Assembly: GCA_029961685.1 (NCBI GenBank)
Contig: JARWKL010000008.1
Location: forward strand, 26,723,619 to 26,787,618
Origin: Aristolochia californica
Lineage: Eukaryota; Streptophyta; Magnoliopsida; Piperales; Aristolochiaceae
DNA: 64,000 nt
Direction: 5' to 3'
The notes beneath the pieces are model-generated. The model did not search any database, had not been told where the DNA came from, and was given only the letters and a program-made list of their open reading frames with translations. Shown in pieces: positions 1 to 11,266 of the stretch. Position 1 is the first letter of the stretch. Every line of letters begins with the position of its first letter. Made by a program: the position numbers and the translations under genes.

Positions 1-3000
1 TTTTTCTTTTCCTTAAATTCAACAAAATGCACTAATAAGGTCTTATTGTTGTAGAAAGTAATTTTTTTCAGGAAAATTTGCGCTACCATAAAATTTTCCT
101 ATAAATTTTCAGCTAGAAAAGTGTTTCCAACAAACATGATGCACCAATGGTCCAGGGAGACGTATTTTTACTAGAACTACTTGTCCAACGTTTCCAAAAA
201 AAATGCACTAACAAGGCCTTATATTTTTCGAAACTAATTTGTTTTAGTGAAAATTGCCTTAACACAAAATTTTCTTGGTAAGCATTTTTAGCTAGACAAG
301 TGTTTCCAAGAAACTTGAGGCACTAATCGTCCCAAGAGACGTATTTTTACTAAAAATACTTTTCCTACATTTCCTAAAAGTTGCTCAAACATGGCCTTAT
401 AGTTATAGAAATTCAATTGTTTAGGCAAAAATTGTGTTTCCTGAAAACAAGAGGCATTAATGGTCCATGGAGATGTATTTTCACTAGAAATTTCAACATT
501 TCCTAGAAAATTAGGCCTGATAGTTGTAGAAAGTAATTTGTTTCAACAAAAAATGTCTTACCCTAAAATAATTTTCACCTATAAAAGTGTTTCAAAGAAA
601 CATGAGGCACTAATGGTACCTGGACACATATTTTCACATCAAATACTTTTCTAACGTTTCTTGAAAAAAATGCACGGACAAAGCCTTAGAGTTGTAGAAA
701 ATAATTTATTGCAAAAAATTGCCTTACCACAAAATTTTTATAGAAATAAGTTTTTGCTAGAAAAGTGTTTGGAGGAAAGAAGAGGCACTAATGGTCCCTA
801 GAGACATATTTTTTCAAGAAATAGTTTTCCAACATTTCCTAAAAGATGCATTAACAAGGCCTTATAGGTGTAGAAATTAATTTTTTCAGCAAAAATTGCC
901 TTACCACAACATTTTCCTTGTAAGAATATTCAGCTAGGAAAGTGTTTCTAGGAAACATGAGGCACTAATGGTCCCACGACTCGTATTTTGACTAGAAATA
1001 ATTTTCCAACATTTTCTAGTAAAATTTTTCAACAAAAATTGCCTCAACTCAAAATTTTCCTGGTAAGAATTTTTAGCTTGTAAAGTGTTTCTAGGAAACA
1101 CGATGCACTAACACAGCCTTATAGTTGTAGAAAGTAATTTGTTTCTAGGAAAATTTTCCTTGGGGAAGTATTTTTACTAGAAATATTTTCCAATGTTTCC
1201 ACAATAAATTCACTAACATGACCGTATAGTTGTAGAAAGTAATTTGTGTCAACAAAAATTACATCACCACAAAATTTTCCTTGTAAGAATTCTCATCTAG
1301 AAAAATGTTACGAGGAAACATGAGGCACTAATGGTCCATGCAGATGTATTTTTACTAGAAATACATTTCAATATTTCTATACAAAATGTACAAACAAAGT
1401 CTTATAGTTGTAGAAAATAATTTGTTTCTACAAAAATTGCCTTACAACAAAATTTTCCTAGTAAGAATTTTTAGCTTGAAATGTGTTTCTAGGAAACATG
1501 AGGCACTAATTGTCACTAGAGATGTACTATTACTAAAATTAGTTTAAGCAAACACAAAATTTTCCTAGAAAGAATTTTCTGCTAGAACTGTGTCTCTAGG
1601 AAACATGAGGCACTAATGGTGCTTGAAGACAATGCTCCAAGCTCTGAGTTTCTCGTGAACAGTAAGACGAGAGAGGCTGAAAAAAGGAAGATCCTCTTCC
1701 CCTTTCTTTCTCTTCTATTTAAACATAGGGTTAGGTTAAGTGTTAGGTTAAGTACAAGACAACCCATGGGCTTAATTACAATCCAACCTTATTAAGCTAT
1801 ATACATGTATATATCTAAACAACTAACACTAATATAACTTCTAACTTATATGAATTCCAAAATAAGGTAACAGTAGAAAATAAATTATTTCAACAACAAT
1901 TGCCTTACCACAAAATTTTCCTTAAAAGAAATTTCTGCTAGAAAAGTGCTTCAAGAAACATGAGGCACTAATGGTCCCTGGCGACGTATTTTTACCAGAA
2001 ATACTTTTCCAACATTTCTTGAGAAGGGAAGTAACAAGGCCTTATAGTTTTAGAAAGTAATTTGTTTTTACAAAAATTACCTTACCCCAAAAATTTTCAG
2101 GTAATAATTTTTTGCTAGAAATTTTTTTTCCTGGAAACGTTAAGCACTAATGGTCCATAGAGACGTATTTTTACTCAAAATATTTTTTCAACCTTTTTTT
2201 GATAAAAAAACACTAAAAAGGCCCTATTGGTGTAAAAATTTATTTGTTTCAACAAAAATTGCCTTACCTTCAAATTTTCATTTAAAAACGTATTTCCAAG
2301 AAACATTTGACACTAATGGTCCCTGGTGATCTATTTTTACTAAAAATATTATTCTAATGCTTCTTGAAAAAAATGTTCTAACAAGTCTATATAGTAGAAG
2401 AAAGTAATTGGTTTCAGCAAAAATTGCCTCACCTCAAAAGTGTCCTTCAATGGACTTTCAACTAAAAAAGTGTTTCCAGGAATGATGAAGCACTAATGGT
2501 CTCAGGAGACATATTTTTACTAGAAAAAAATTTCCAACGTATCCTCAAAAAAATGCACTAAAAAGGCCTTAAAGTTGTACAAAGAAATTTGTTTGAGCAA
2601 AAATTTCCATACAACCAAATTTTCCTTGTAAGAATTTTCAGCTAGAAAAGTTTTTCCAACAAACATGAGGAACTAATGGTCCATGGAGAGGTATTTTTGT
2701 TAAAAATAATTTTCCAACATTTCCTGAATAAATGTACTAACAAAGTCTTATAATTGTAAAAAGTAATTTGTTTTAGCATAAATTGCCTTACCACAAAATG
2801 TTCCTAGTAAGAATTTTCAGCTATAAAAGTGTTTCCAGAAAACATGACGCACTAATGGTCACTAGAGACATATTTTTACTAATAAATATTTTTCAAATAT
2901 TTTTTGAAAAAAATGTACTAACATGGCCTTATTGTTGTTGAAAGTAATTTGTTTCAGTAAAAATTCCCAAACAACAAAATTTTCCTGGTAAGAATTTTTC

Positions 3001-4457
3001 GGAAAGAAAAGTGTTTCCAAGAAACTTGAGGCACTAATGATCTCTGGAGAACTATTCTTACAATACATACTTTTCCAACATTTCTTGAAAAAGGCACTAA
3101 CAAGGCCATATAGTTTTAGAAAGTAATTTGTTTCCGCACAATGTTTCTAGGAAACTTGAGGCACTAGTGATCCCTGGACATGTATTTATACTAAAAATAA
3201 TTTTCCTATGTTTCATGAAAAAAAAAGCCACTTACAAGGCCTTATAGTTGTACAAAGTAATTTGTTTCAATAAAAATTGCCTTACCACAAAATTTTCTTG
3301 GTTTGAAATTTTAGCAAAAAAAAATGTTTCCAGGAAACATGAGCCACTATGGTGCATGGAGACGTATTTTTAACAGAAATACTTTAACAATATTTCCTGA
3401 AAAAAAAGCCACTAATAAGGCTTTATCGTTGTACTAAGTAATTTGTTTCAGGAAAAATTCCCAGACCACCAAATTTTGCGAGTAAGATTTTTTTTTTTTT
3501 TTTTGCTAGAAATGTGTTTTCAGGAAACATGAGGCACTAATTGCCCATGGAGACGTACTTTTACTAGAAATACTTTTGCAATGTTTCTGGAAACAAATAC
3601 ACTAACAAGGCCTTATAGTTGTAGAAAATCATTTGTTTCAGCAAAATTTGGCTCACCACATAATTTTCCTAGTAAGAATTTTCGATTAGAAAAGTGTTTT
3701 TAGGAATCATGAGGCACTAATGATCCCTTGAGACGTATTTTTACAAGAAATATTTTTCCAACATTTCCTGAAAAAAAGGCACTAACAAGGCCATATAGTT
3801 GTAAAAAGTATTTTGCTTAAGAGAAAAATTGCATTATCACAAAATTTTCTTGGTTTGAATTTTAAGTGAGAAAAGCCTTTCCAAGAAAAATGAGGCACTA
3901 ATGGTCCATGGAGACATGTTATTACTAGAAAGAAATATCCAAAATTTTCTTAAAAGAAGGCATTAACAAGGCTTTTCATTTGTACGAAATAATTTGTTCT
4001 ACAAAAACTGGAAAGAATTTTTAGCTAGAAAAGTGTTCCCAGGAAACAAGAGGCACTAATGGTCCCTGGAGACAAGTTTTTAATTAAATTACTTTCCCAA
4101 AATTTCCTAAAAGCATTTCCTAACAAGGTCTTATAGTTGTAGAAAGTAATTTTTTTATCGAAAACTCCCTGACCACAAAATTTTCTTGGTAAGAATTTTA
4201 TGCTAGAAAAGTGTTTCTAGCAAACTTGAAGCACTAATAATCTATGGAGAAATATTCTTACAAGAAATACTTTTCCAACGTTTCTTTAAGAAGGCACTAA
4301 CAAGGCCATATAATTGTAGAAAATAATTTGTTACAAAAAAATTCCCCACAAAATTTTCCAAGTGTGCATTTTCAGCTAGAAATGTTTTTCCAGGTAACAT
4401 GAGTAACTAATGGTACCTGAAAACGTATTTCTACTAGAAATACATTTCCAACATTTC
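1..4457. repeat. Satellite block 1, about 178-bp monomers
   Basis: Roughly 24 head-to-tail degenerate monomers. Landmarks recur every 175-180 bp: GCACTAACAAGGCCTTATAG, then GTAATTTGTTTCAGC, then AAAATTTTCCTGGTAAGAAT, then GTGTTTCCAGGAAACATGAG, then GGTCC..GGAGACGTATTTTTAC. Monomers differ by many substitutions and some are truncated (for example near 420-470 and 1040-1170). The length is in the 150-180 bp class common for plant centromeric satellites. Every monomer holds a dyad, TGTTTCC-A-GGAAACA. Short ORFs here are chance. A non-satellite insert lies at 1631-1865 and the block ends at the A0 LTR. Confidence 0.93.
1631..1865. other. Unidentified insert inside satellite
   Basis: Satellite phase breaks after a GGCACTAATGG landmark and resumes with a GTAGAAAATAAATTATTTC landmark. 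The 235 bp between are unlike the satellite: pyrimidine-rich tracts, two GTTAGGTTAAGT units, and an inverted TATA-like stretch near 1720. It resembles part of a copia-type LTR in reverse orientation, but I cannot assign it to a family in this window. Confidence 0.5.
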
Positions 4458-4938
4458 TATTGGAATGTGGGTCCAACCCATAAGACAAGGAATTCCCACA
4501 TATCTAAGAGTGTTGGAAGATGGACCCAAGCCCATAAGAAGTAGGACCCACCATGATTACCACGAGCTGACATCCTTATCACATAAGTTAGAAGATCAAG
4601 AAGGACTCATAATGATAACCACAAGCTGGTTGGAAGACCAAGGACTCACATAGATATCCACAAGCTGGTTGGAAGATCAATAAGGACTCACAAAGACATC
4701 TTTATCTTATGGTCACATCCTAAAAGAGTTCTAGTTTGATTTATATTTGTCTTTTATCTATAGTGAGTTATTTAATTATGCTAGGACTTATCTTTAAGTG
4801 TTAGAGTTTGGTTGTAATTGAGACAAAGGTAGTTTTATTATAATTGGACTCTACTACCATCCTTTATTATAAATAGAGGTTCATGTACTCTGTTTATAAT
4901 AAGTCAATGAAGTATTTCTCTTTTCCAAAAATTCAACA
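4458..4938 (+). repeat. A0 5' LTR
   Basis: About 481 bp, starting TATTGGAATG (the terminal TG is mutated to TA) and ending ATTCAACA, directly before the primer site. A TATA box (TATAAATA, 4868-4875) sits inside the imperfect palindrome CCTTTATTATAAATAGAGG (4861-4879). About three copies of a 38-40 bp unit containing ACCACAAGCTGGTTGGAAGA (about 4556-4690) make this LTR longer than its relatives of about 440 bp. Confidence 0.88.
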
Positions 4939-4950
4939 TGGTATCAGAGC
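4939..4950 (+). promoter_or_regulatory. A0 primer binding site, tRNA-iMet type
   Basis: TGGTATCAGAGC immediately follows the LTR, the standard plant complement to the 3' end of initiator tRNA-Met. It sets the element's plus orientation. Confidence 0.92.
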
Positions 4951-5765
4951 AGGTTTTGTGAGTTGACTTGGTCAACCCACAAAGACAATGAGATTCTTTT
5001 CTCTATACCCTAAACCCTAAGTCTAGATTTGTATTTTTTTTAGTTTCTATACTTGCAGTTTGCTTTGCATTTTTCACCTCTATATTGAGCTTTTCATATT
5101 TCAAATTATATATTTAAGGAAATATATTTGAGTCTACTTTCCAAGGACAAAAGATTTTTTCCAACCGGAGTTATCTAAAAAGAGAAATCGATGTTTGAAT
5201 GAGTGAAGGTTAGATTGCAAAAGAGGTTCAAGCAGCAGCATAAAGCTTCAACTTCCGAGGTATTTTATGCTATCAAGAATGAGACTTTATATGGAGAAAT
5301 ATATATAAAAAAAAATATTTTTAAGTCTACTCCCATACCTATTCAACCAATTTTCAATCTGAGTTATCTACAATGAAAAATCGATATTTGAAGGAGCAAA
5401 TATGAGATTGAAAAAAAGGTTCAAGCAGCAGTAGAAAACTTCAACTTCTGAGGTATTTTTATGCTATCAAGAACGAGATTTTATATGGAGAATTATATAT
5501 CAAACGAAAGATCTGTAAGTATATTTTATTAAATATTCAACCAATTCTCTATATGAGTTTTTTATAAGGATATATTGATCCTTGAAGAGTCAATGGTCAT
5601 ATTGGAAAAAAGGAGAAATGATGCTTAATTCGGCCAGATGACAGAGATCGAACTCTATCGGATTATTTATCTTCTGATTATTATAATTTATGAAGAGAAG
5701 TTCTACTTGGATGAAAGGTATTTAAGTCTAATTTCAGAAGGATAAAATTTCATATCAATCTGATA
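4951..5765 (+). other. A0 internal region, 5' part (non-coding)
   Basis: AT-rich leader-like DNA with two or three divergent repeats of about 150 bp, each containing GTTCAAGCAGCAG, CTTCAACTTC and GAGGTATTTTATGCTATCAAGAA. The same blocks occur in A1 (22990-23230) and A2 (45850-45960). No gag-like frame is open. It breaks at 5765 where the H LTR begins. Confidence 0.7.
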
Positions 5766-6313
5766 TGTTGAATTTAGGATCTCTTTTCCAATATTCCGAG
5801 TAAGGGAATAGAGAAAGAAAAAGAATAAAAGGGGAAGAAGGCTCTCGGGTAGAGAGAAGAGGAGAAGAGGAAAAAAGTGTGCGCCAAACAAAGAGAGAGA
5901 CATTTACTCAAGAATAAATTGTAGAACTTGATTAATTCTGAATTACAACACCTCTATTTATAGTAGAGGAAGTGATAGAGTCCTTATACAATTAACCTTT
6001 AAGTCTCCTAATTACATTCCAATTCTAACTCTCTAAGATAAGTCTATCAGGAAAGGATACCACAATCTACTAGAGATCCAATATAACTTGAACGCTAACT
6101 CTTCTTCAATCACGTGGACATAAGAGAGGAAGCTGGCTCGTGGTCTTATCTTTGTGGGTCCCACATGAACTTCTAGCTCATATTGATAAGATTACCATCC
6201 CCTGGTATCTTTGTGGGTCCCACTTGATCTCCAAGTCTTCTAACTTAATCCAATTTGCGCTTCTTATCTCTTAACTCATGCTAGCTTGGGTGAGGACTCT
6301 TCTTGGCATCCCA
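5766..6313 (-). repeat. H 3' LTR, start missing
   Basis: On the plus strand it begins TGTTGAATTTAGGATC and matches 16450-16960 throughout, ending at ..CTTGGCATCCCA. The other H LTR extends about 56 bp further to TGTAACA, so this copy lost its outermost promoter-distal end together with the adjacent RT/RNase H. It contains the inverted TATA palindrome shared with family A. Confidence 0.85.
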
Positions 6314-6529
6314 ATATCTACATCTTCTCTAGTACCAGCACATAATTTTGTATTTGAATCCAAATGAGTTTCTACTGGTTTTCATCCCATCATCCCTGTT
6401 CTTGCTGGTCTTTGGGATAGCACAATCCCATGTTTGGATTGTAATACTTCAATACCCAGAAAATATTTGAGTAGTCGATGATCCTTTGTCTTGAATTCAG
6501 CACTTATTTTTTTCTTTTGTTTTCTAGAT

Positions 6530-6892
6530 GCCCTCGGAATCACTACCAGTTAAAATGATATCATCAACATATACTGCCAAAACTACCTTGCCTCTAGGCG
6601 TATTTTCAATAAATACTTAGTGGTCTCCAGAGCATCTGTAAAATCCGGCCCGTATGAGGGCTTGATTAAATTTCTCAAACCATGCACGAGGGGACTGTTT
6701 TAAACCATACTGAGATTTTTTTAGTTGACATATTGACTCCCTCTCAACCACAAACCCCGGTAGTTGTTGCACATAAATTTCTTCTTTAATATCCCAATTC
6801 AGAAAAACCTTTTTCACATCAATTCGACATATCTGCCATGAAGAATTGGCTGCCAGAGATAATAATATGGGTACCGAGTTCATTTTTGCCAC
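6530..6892 (-). pseudogene. H reverse transcriptase fragment (copia RVT_2)
   Basis: The frame at 6892-6617 carries copia RT motifs: ICRIDVKKVFLNWDI (normally DVK.AFLNG), EEIYVQQLPGF and the YGLKQSPRAWFEKF box. Beyond the stop at about 6617 the sequence continues with AVYVDDIILTGS around 6585-6550, so the catalytic YVDD is present. It stops shortly after SDSEGI and runs into degenerate sequence and the LTR. RNase H is absent. Confidence 0.85.
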
Positions 6893-7012
6893 TGGAGAGA
6901 AGGTTTCTTCATCATAAATACCATAACAATGAGTGTAACCTTTAGCAACAAGTCGAGCCTACAGCCATGCTATTGACCCATCTGGATTATGTTTGGCCGT
7001 ATAAACCCATTT

Positions 7013-7653
7013 TCAAGCAACAAGTTTCTTATCTGACGGAAGAGGAACCAGTGACCATGTCTGATTTTCATTAACTGCCTTCATTTCCTCATCCATTGCA
7101 GCCTTCCCCCTTGGATTTTTTAGACCCTCTTGATAGGACTGTGGAACAGATATGGAGGAAATAGAAGAAAGAAATTGACAAGATAGAGGTGATCGGCGAT
7201 GATGAGACATAAAGTTTGAAATGGGATGAGAAGTAGAAGGTCTAGTGCATGATCTAGGTTCTTTTCTTACAACAATAGGACGAGTATCATATTGACGGAC
7301 AAAAACAACTAGAGACGCTAGACTTACCTCAGTGGGATCTGTCAACTTGGCAGGTGTGGTGTCGGCCACTTGCTCTGGGGTTGAATAGTTTCTGTATCAC
7401 GGGGCACAACAGGTCTAGGGGAACCTGGTACTAAAGTTAGACCAAGAGGAGCACTGTCAGAATAAAATGACGAGTCTTCAAAAAATGTTACATCCCTTGA
7501 CACCTGTAAATGTTGAAGTGTGGGACTATAACAAACATAACCCCTTGGTGTGCTAGAGTATCCCAATAAGATACACTTGATAGATTTAGGATCTAGTTTG
7601 TTGTGTCCAGGAAATGAATTATGAACAAAGCATTGACATCCGAAGACTCTCAA
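7013..7653 (-). pseudogene. H integrase C-terminus and IN-RT linker
   Basis: Two overlapping frames. 7653-7342 has MRVFGCQCFVHN, LDPKSIKCILLGYS and YSPTLQHLQVSRDVTFFE, the classical copia integrase C-terminal block. 7369-7013 follows with a Pro/Ser-rich linker ending NPRGKAAMDEEMKAV.ENQTW, the start of the copia RT domain. The frame change near 7350 shows a frameshift. G is inserted just upstream, at 7728/13905. Confidence 0.83.
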
Positions 7654-7728
7654 AGGTAGTGAAAATGGATCATCATTTTGTAATAATTTATAGTAAGGAG
7701 ATTTATTACCAAGAACGGAAGATGGTAG

Positions 7729-8618
7729 TGTTACGGTCCCGAGTCATGGATCGAGTAACACAGAGTTGGAGTTGTGAATCCAGCACTGGTACTGAGTTGC
7801 TGGACTCAGTAAGGAGGGTTAAAGATCCCTTCTTTGGGTACTCTTCCACCAGTGATCAGTCTCCCTTTTATGGTCTCATTCTAGTGCTAAAGTTATAGCT
7901 AGAATGGAAGTAATTCATGTGGAGAAAGAATGGAAGAATACTTGTTCTTGCTCACGTAAATCAGGGTTTCAACCCTCATTTGATACAGCTCATTCTAGGA
8001 CTTGAAGGCCTAGCTTGGGGGAGGGCAGCCTTGGCTCACGTTGATGGCTGTCCTTGCTCTGTTTTTGTGATGAATTCCCAGCAAGAAGAGTTGTTCTAAC
8101 CCTTCACGTGAAAGAACCAGAATTCTTCCTCTTTTGCTGCTCGTCAAGATGGAAATTGATCTCAACTTGTTGTTGACGCTGGTAATGAGAGAAGATCCTC
8201 TCTTGGGCTCGGAAAAGGGGCAGGAAGCTTCTCTTCTTAGTATGGATGATGAGGGATGAATTTGGGTGAAGATGGATGGCAATGGAGGGTGAAGGATAGG
8301 TTGGATTTTGGGAGTAAACCCTAAACTCGAGATCAAGAGGTGATCTCAACCTGTTTAGACTAGGTTATTCTAAAATCTCAAAGCTTACCTATTTCATTCC
8401 TACCTTTCCCTTTAATAGGTCACATCAAGGAGTTTTAGGGTTAGGGTTACAATAATTCCCCATAATGCCCTTACATATAAAGTAATTAGAAATAACTCCT
8501 ACTTAAAACAATATAAGAAATAAATCCAACTCAAAGAAATATAAGAATTAAATCCTATTGAGTTAGTTGTTGTTGTCTTCTTCGTTGTGTGACTCGGTGT
8601 GCTATTGAGTCCACAACA
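7729..8618 (-). repeat. G 3' LTR
   Basis: 890 bp. Plus strand begins TGTTACGGTCCCGAG and ends GAGTCCACAACA; TG..CA termini on the minus strand. A purine-rich tract complementary to 8619-8650 (TCTGCCTCCGCATGGAGAAAG on plus) abuts it. The pol frame runs into its first 64 bp (8555-8618). Confidence 0.9.
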
Positions 8619-9088
8619 TCTGCCTCCGCATGGAGAAAGAGCTTGTCCTCAAGCTTAAAAGCTGGATAGACTTGTTTGAAGATGTCCACCCGTTCCTATG
8701 TTGCAGCGTCGGGGTCAGTGTCCGTCCACTGAACGAGAATCTCCTAATGGTCATTGGTCAACCGCGTGCGTAACACCGCAGCGGGGTTAAGAATAACCTC
8801 GCCATTATCAACCGGTGGTAGGAATGGAGTGGATGTAGGATGTGCTCCGGAATGCGGCTCCAAAAGAGAGACATGAAACACATCGTGAATTCTGGCTGTG
8901 TCCGATAATTTGAGTTGATAGGCGACTGGTCCCACGTGTCGAAGAATGGGAAATGGTCTAAAAAATCTGGGTGAGAGCTTATGACGTGGAGGTCCCCGTA
9001 AGAGACTGGTGACAGTAGGGCTAGAGCCGTAGCCACACATATTCCCCAACCTCAAAAGAGACCTCATGGTGGCCTCTGTCGTATACAT
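8555..9088 (-). pseudogene. G integrase C-terminus and chromodomain
   Basis: The frame 9088-8744 has the GPV-type integrase tail ([28 protein letters not shown]). Downstream, EILVQWTDTDPDAAT and YPAFKLEDKLFLHAEADV form a chromodomain-like module (about 8750-8620). It is broken by one stop where the usual W of ATWE is TAG. Translation then crosses into the LTR as VVDSIAHRVTQRRR before a stop at 8555. Chromodomains in this family direct integration to heterochromatin; that function here is inference. Confidence 0.85.
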
Positions 9089-9110
9089 CCTTCATCCGAG
9101 CTTGGGCGGG

Positions 9111-9893
9111 TCATAGCCATTCTGTGATATTCTGTAGTAGCAGATCCCGGTCTATGAGTGTCTGATCAATCGCGTCCATGCGGGTGGACCCTGGGTTGTA
9201 CGAGAGTAGGCGAGGTGGATCCCGACCATATATAACCCGGAAAGGAGTGGATTGCAAGGCAGAGTGGAAAGAAGTATTGTAACAGTATTCGGCCCACGAA
9301 AGCCATTGAACCCATTGCCGCGGATGACCCCCCACCAAGCACCGTAGATACATCTCGATGGTGCAGTTCACCACCTCAGTCTACTCGTCTGTCTATGGAT
9401 GATAGGCGGAAGAGAACTTCAATTTTGTCCCACTCAAGTGAAACAATTCCCACCAAAAGGTGCTCATGAAAACTGCATCTTTGTCACTCACAATGGATTC
9501 TGGAATGCCATGTAAGTGGACTCTCTGCTTCAGGAAAGTCTGAGCAACCCGTGTTGCTGTATACGGATGAGCCATCGGTATAAAATGTCCGTACTTGGAG
9601 AATCTATCAACCACTATGAAAAGTACGGATTTGCCAGCGGACAGGTGTAGGCCTTCCACAAAATCCATTGAAATGTCGACCCAAACCTGCGTAGGAAGGG
9701 CCAGAGGCTAGAGAAGACCGGCTGGACTCAAGTGCTCGGCTTTGTTGCGTTGGCATACCTGACAGTCGCCCACATAAGTCGCAATAGAGGGTTTCATGGC
9801 TTGCCAGTAAAAATCAGCTCGAATTTTGTGCAAGGTCTTTTGGATCCCCTCGTGTGTACTGTCATGGTAGGCCGAGAGAATAGCTGGAATCAA
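9111..9893 (-). pseudogene. G integrase: zinc-binding and DDE core
   Basis: 9893-9708 holds the HHCC zinc-binding module (H..ST.EG..KTLHKIRADFYW..C.VCQRNKAEH). 9668-9393 holds MDFVEGLHLS..VLFIVVDRFSKYGHFIP with the first Asp and SIVSDKDAVFMSTFW with the second. 9374-9111 continues with VQWLSWAEYCYNTSFHSALQSTPF and YGRDPPRLL. The segments are separated by stops, so the enzyme is dead. Layout matches Ty3/gypsy integrases. Confidence 0.9.
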
Positions 9894-9926
9894 CTCGGAC
9901 TCATGTGGAAGGAAAATCTGCTGCTT

Positions 9927-10625
9927 TTAATAAATAAGTGAATCCTGGATGGACCACTTCAAATTCATTGTCCCTTCCGAGATCTTCTGATGCAGTTCCT
10001 GCAGTGCAGGGTTAGTGGCATGTGTGTCTCGCACCAAGTCCAGAATGAGAAATCTTGGCTGGCTGATAGAATAGACCAACTGTTGATCTTCAAAACACCA
10101 TGACAAGGCATCTGCCACCTTATTTAATCTCCCCGCATGATACTCCACCGAGAAGTCAAACCCCAACAACTTACTGATCCAGTGCTGTTGTGGCGATGTC
10201 ATCAAACGCTGTTCTAATAGAAATTTAAGGCTGTAGTGATCCGTGCCTATGAGAAAAGCCCGACCCCAGAGATAAGGCCTCCAATGTTGGAATGCTTTGG
10301 CCAACCCAATCAATTCGCACTCATAGGCAGCTAGCTTGTGATGATGGACTGCCAACTGTTTGCTAAAATATGCAATAGGATGACCCAGCTGCTGTAAAAC
10401 GGCCCCAATGCCCACGCCCGAAGCGTCGCACTCTACCACGAACAATTCATCAAAGTTGGGAAGTTGTAATACTGACACGGATGCGAGGGCAGCTTTGAGT
10501 GCCACAAATGACGTGGTGGCCCCCTCATTCCAAATAAAGGATTTTTTCTTGAGTAGACTCGTCATTGGTGCTGCCACTGGCCCACAGTTCTGAATAAATT
10601 TGCGGTAGTAGCCTACAAGACCCAA
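9927..10625 (-). pseudogene. G RT C-terminus and RNase H
   Basis: 232 codons open. It starts at the thumb (MGLVGYYRKFIQNCGPVAAPM), passes FVVECDASGVGIGAVLQQ (RNase H catalytic Asp region), IAYFSKQLA, YECELIGLAKAFQHWRPYLWG and LIGTDHYSLKFLLEQR, then VEYHAGRLNKVADALS at the end. Standard gypsy RNase H. A stop and frame change separate it from the RT palm. Confidence 0.9.
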
Positions 10626-10655
10626 AAAATCCCATAATGCAGAACATGACTATGG

Positions 10656-11198
10656 CTATGGCAACTCGTGAATAGCTCGGATCTTCTCGGGATCCACCGT
10701 AACCCCCTCGTGTGAGATAATGTGTCCCAGATACCCCACATGTGAAGCCGCAAAAGAACACTTGGAATGTTTCAAATAAAGCTGATGTGCTCTTAACAAG
10801 TCGAAAACAATCCTCAAATGTGCCAAGTGCTCCTCAACCGACTTGCTATATATCAAAATATCATTGAAAAATACAAGAACAAATTTTCGAAGATAGGGGC
10901 TAAATACCTCGTTCATCAAAGCTTGAAAAGTGGAGGGTGATTTGGATAACCCGAACGACATGACGACGAACTCAAAGTGGCCATGGTGCATGTGGAACGC
11001 TGTCTTCTCCATATCAGAGGGGTGCATCCAGACCTGATGGTATCCTGAACGGAGGTTGAATTTAGTGAATAACCACGACCCATGTAACTCATCCAGAAGC
11101 TCATCCACTACCGGAATTGGGAACTTGTCTTTTACTGTCTGCACGTTCAACTCCCGATATTCCACGTACAACCTCCATGTCCCATCATGTTTCTTCAC
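10656..11198 (-). pseudogene. G reverse transcriptase palm
   Basis: 181-codon frame with gypsy RT motifs in order: GTWRLYVEYRELN, KDKFPIPVVDELLDELHGS, FTKFNLRSGYHQVWM, KTAFHMHHGHFEFVVMSFGLSKSP, then FVLVFFNDILIYS. The catalytic Y/F-x-DD box reads FFND, so the first Asp of the pair is replaced by Asn. LDLRSGYHQ also reads FNLRSGYHQ, losing another catalytic Asp. Both changes predict a dead polymerase even apart from the stops. Confidence 0.92.
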
Positions 11199-11266
11199 AA
11201 GTAAGACAGGTGAAGAGAACGGGGAGCAGCTCGGACGATTAAGACTTGTTTCAACATCTCATGGCA

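Noticed and set aside
1728..1755. Telomere-like GTTAGGTTAAGT repeat
   Set aside because: Only two degenerate units and not the plant TTTAGGG heptamer; no telomeric array.
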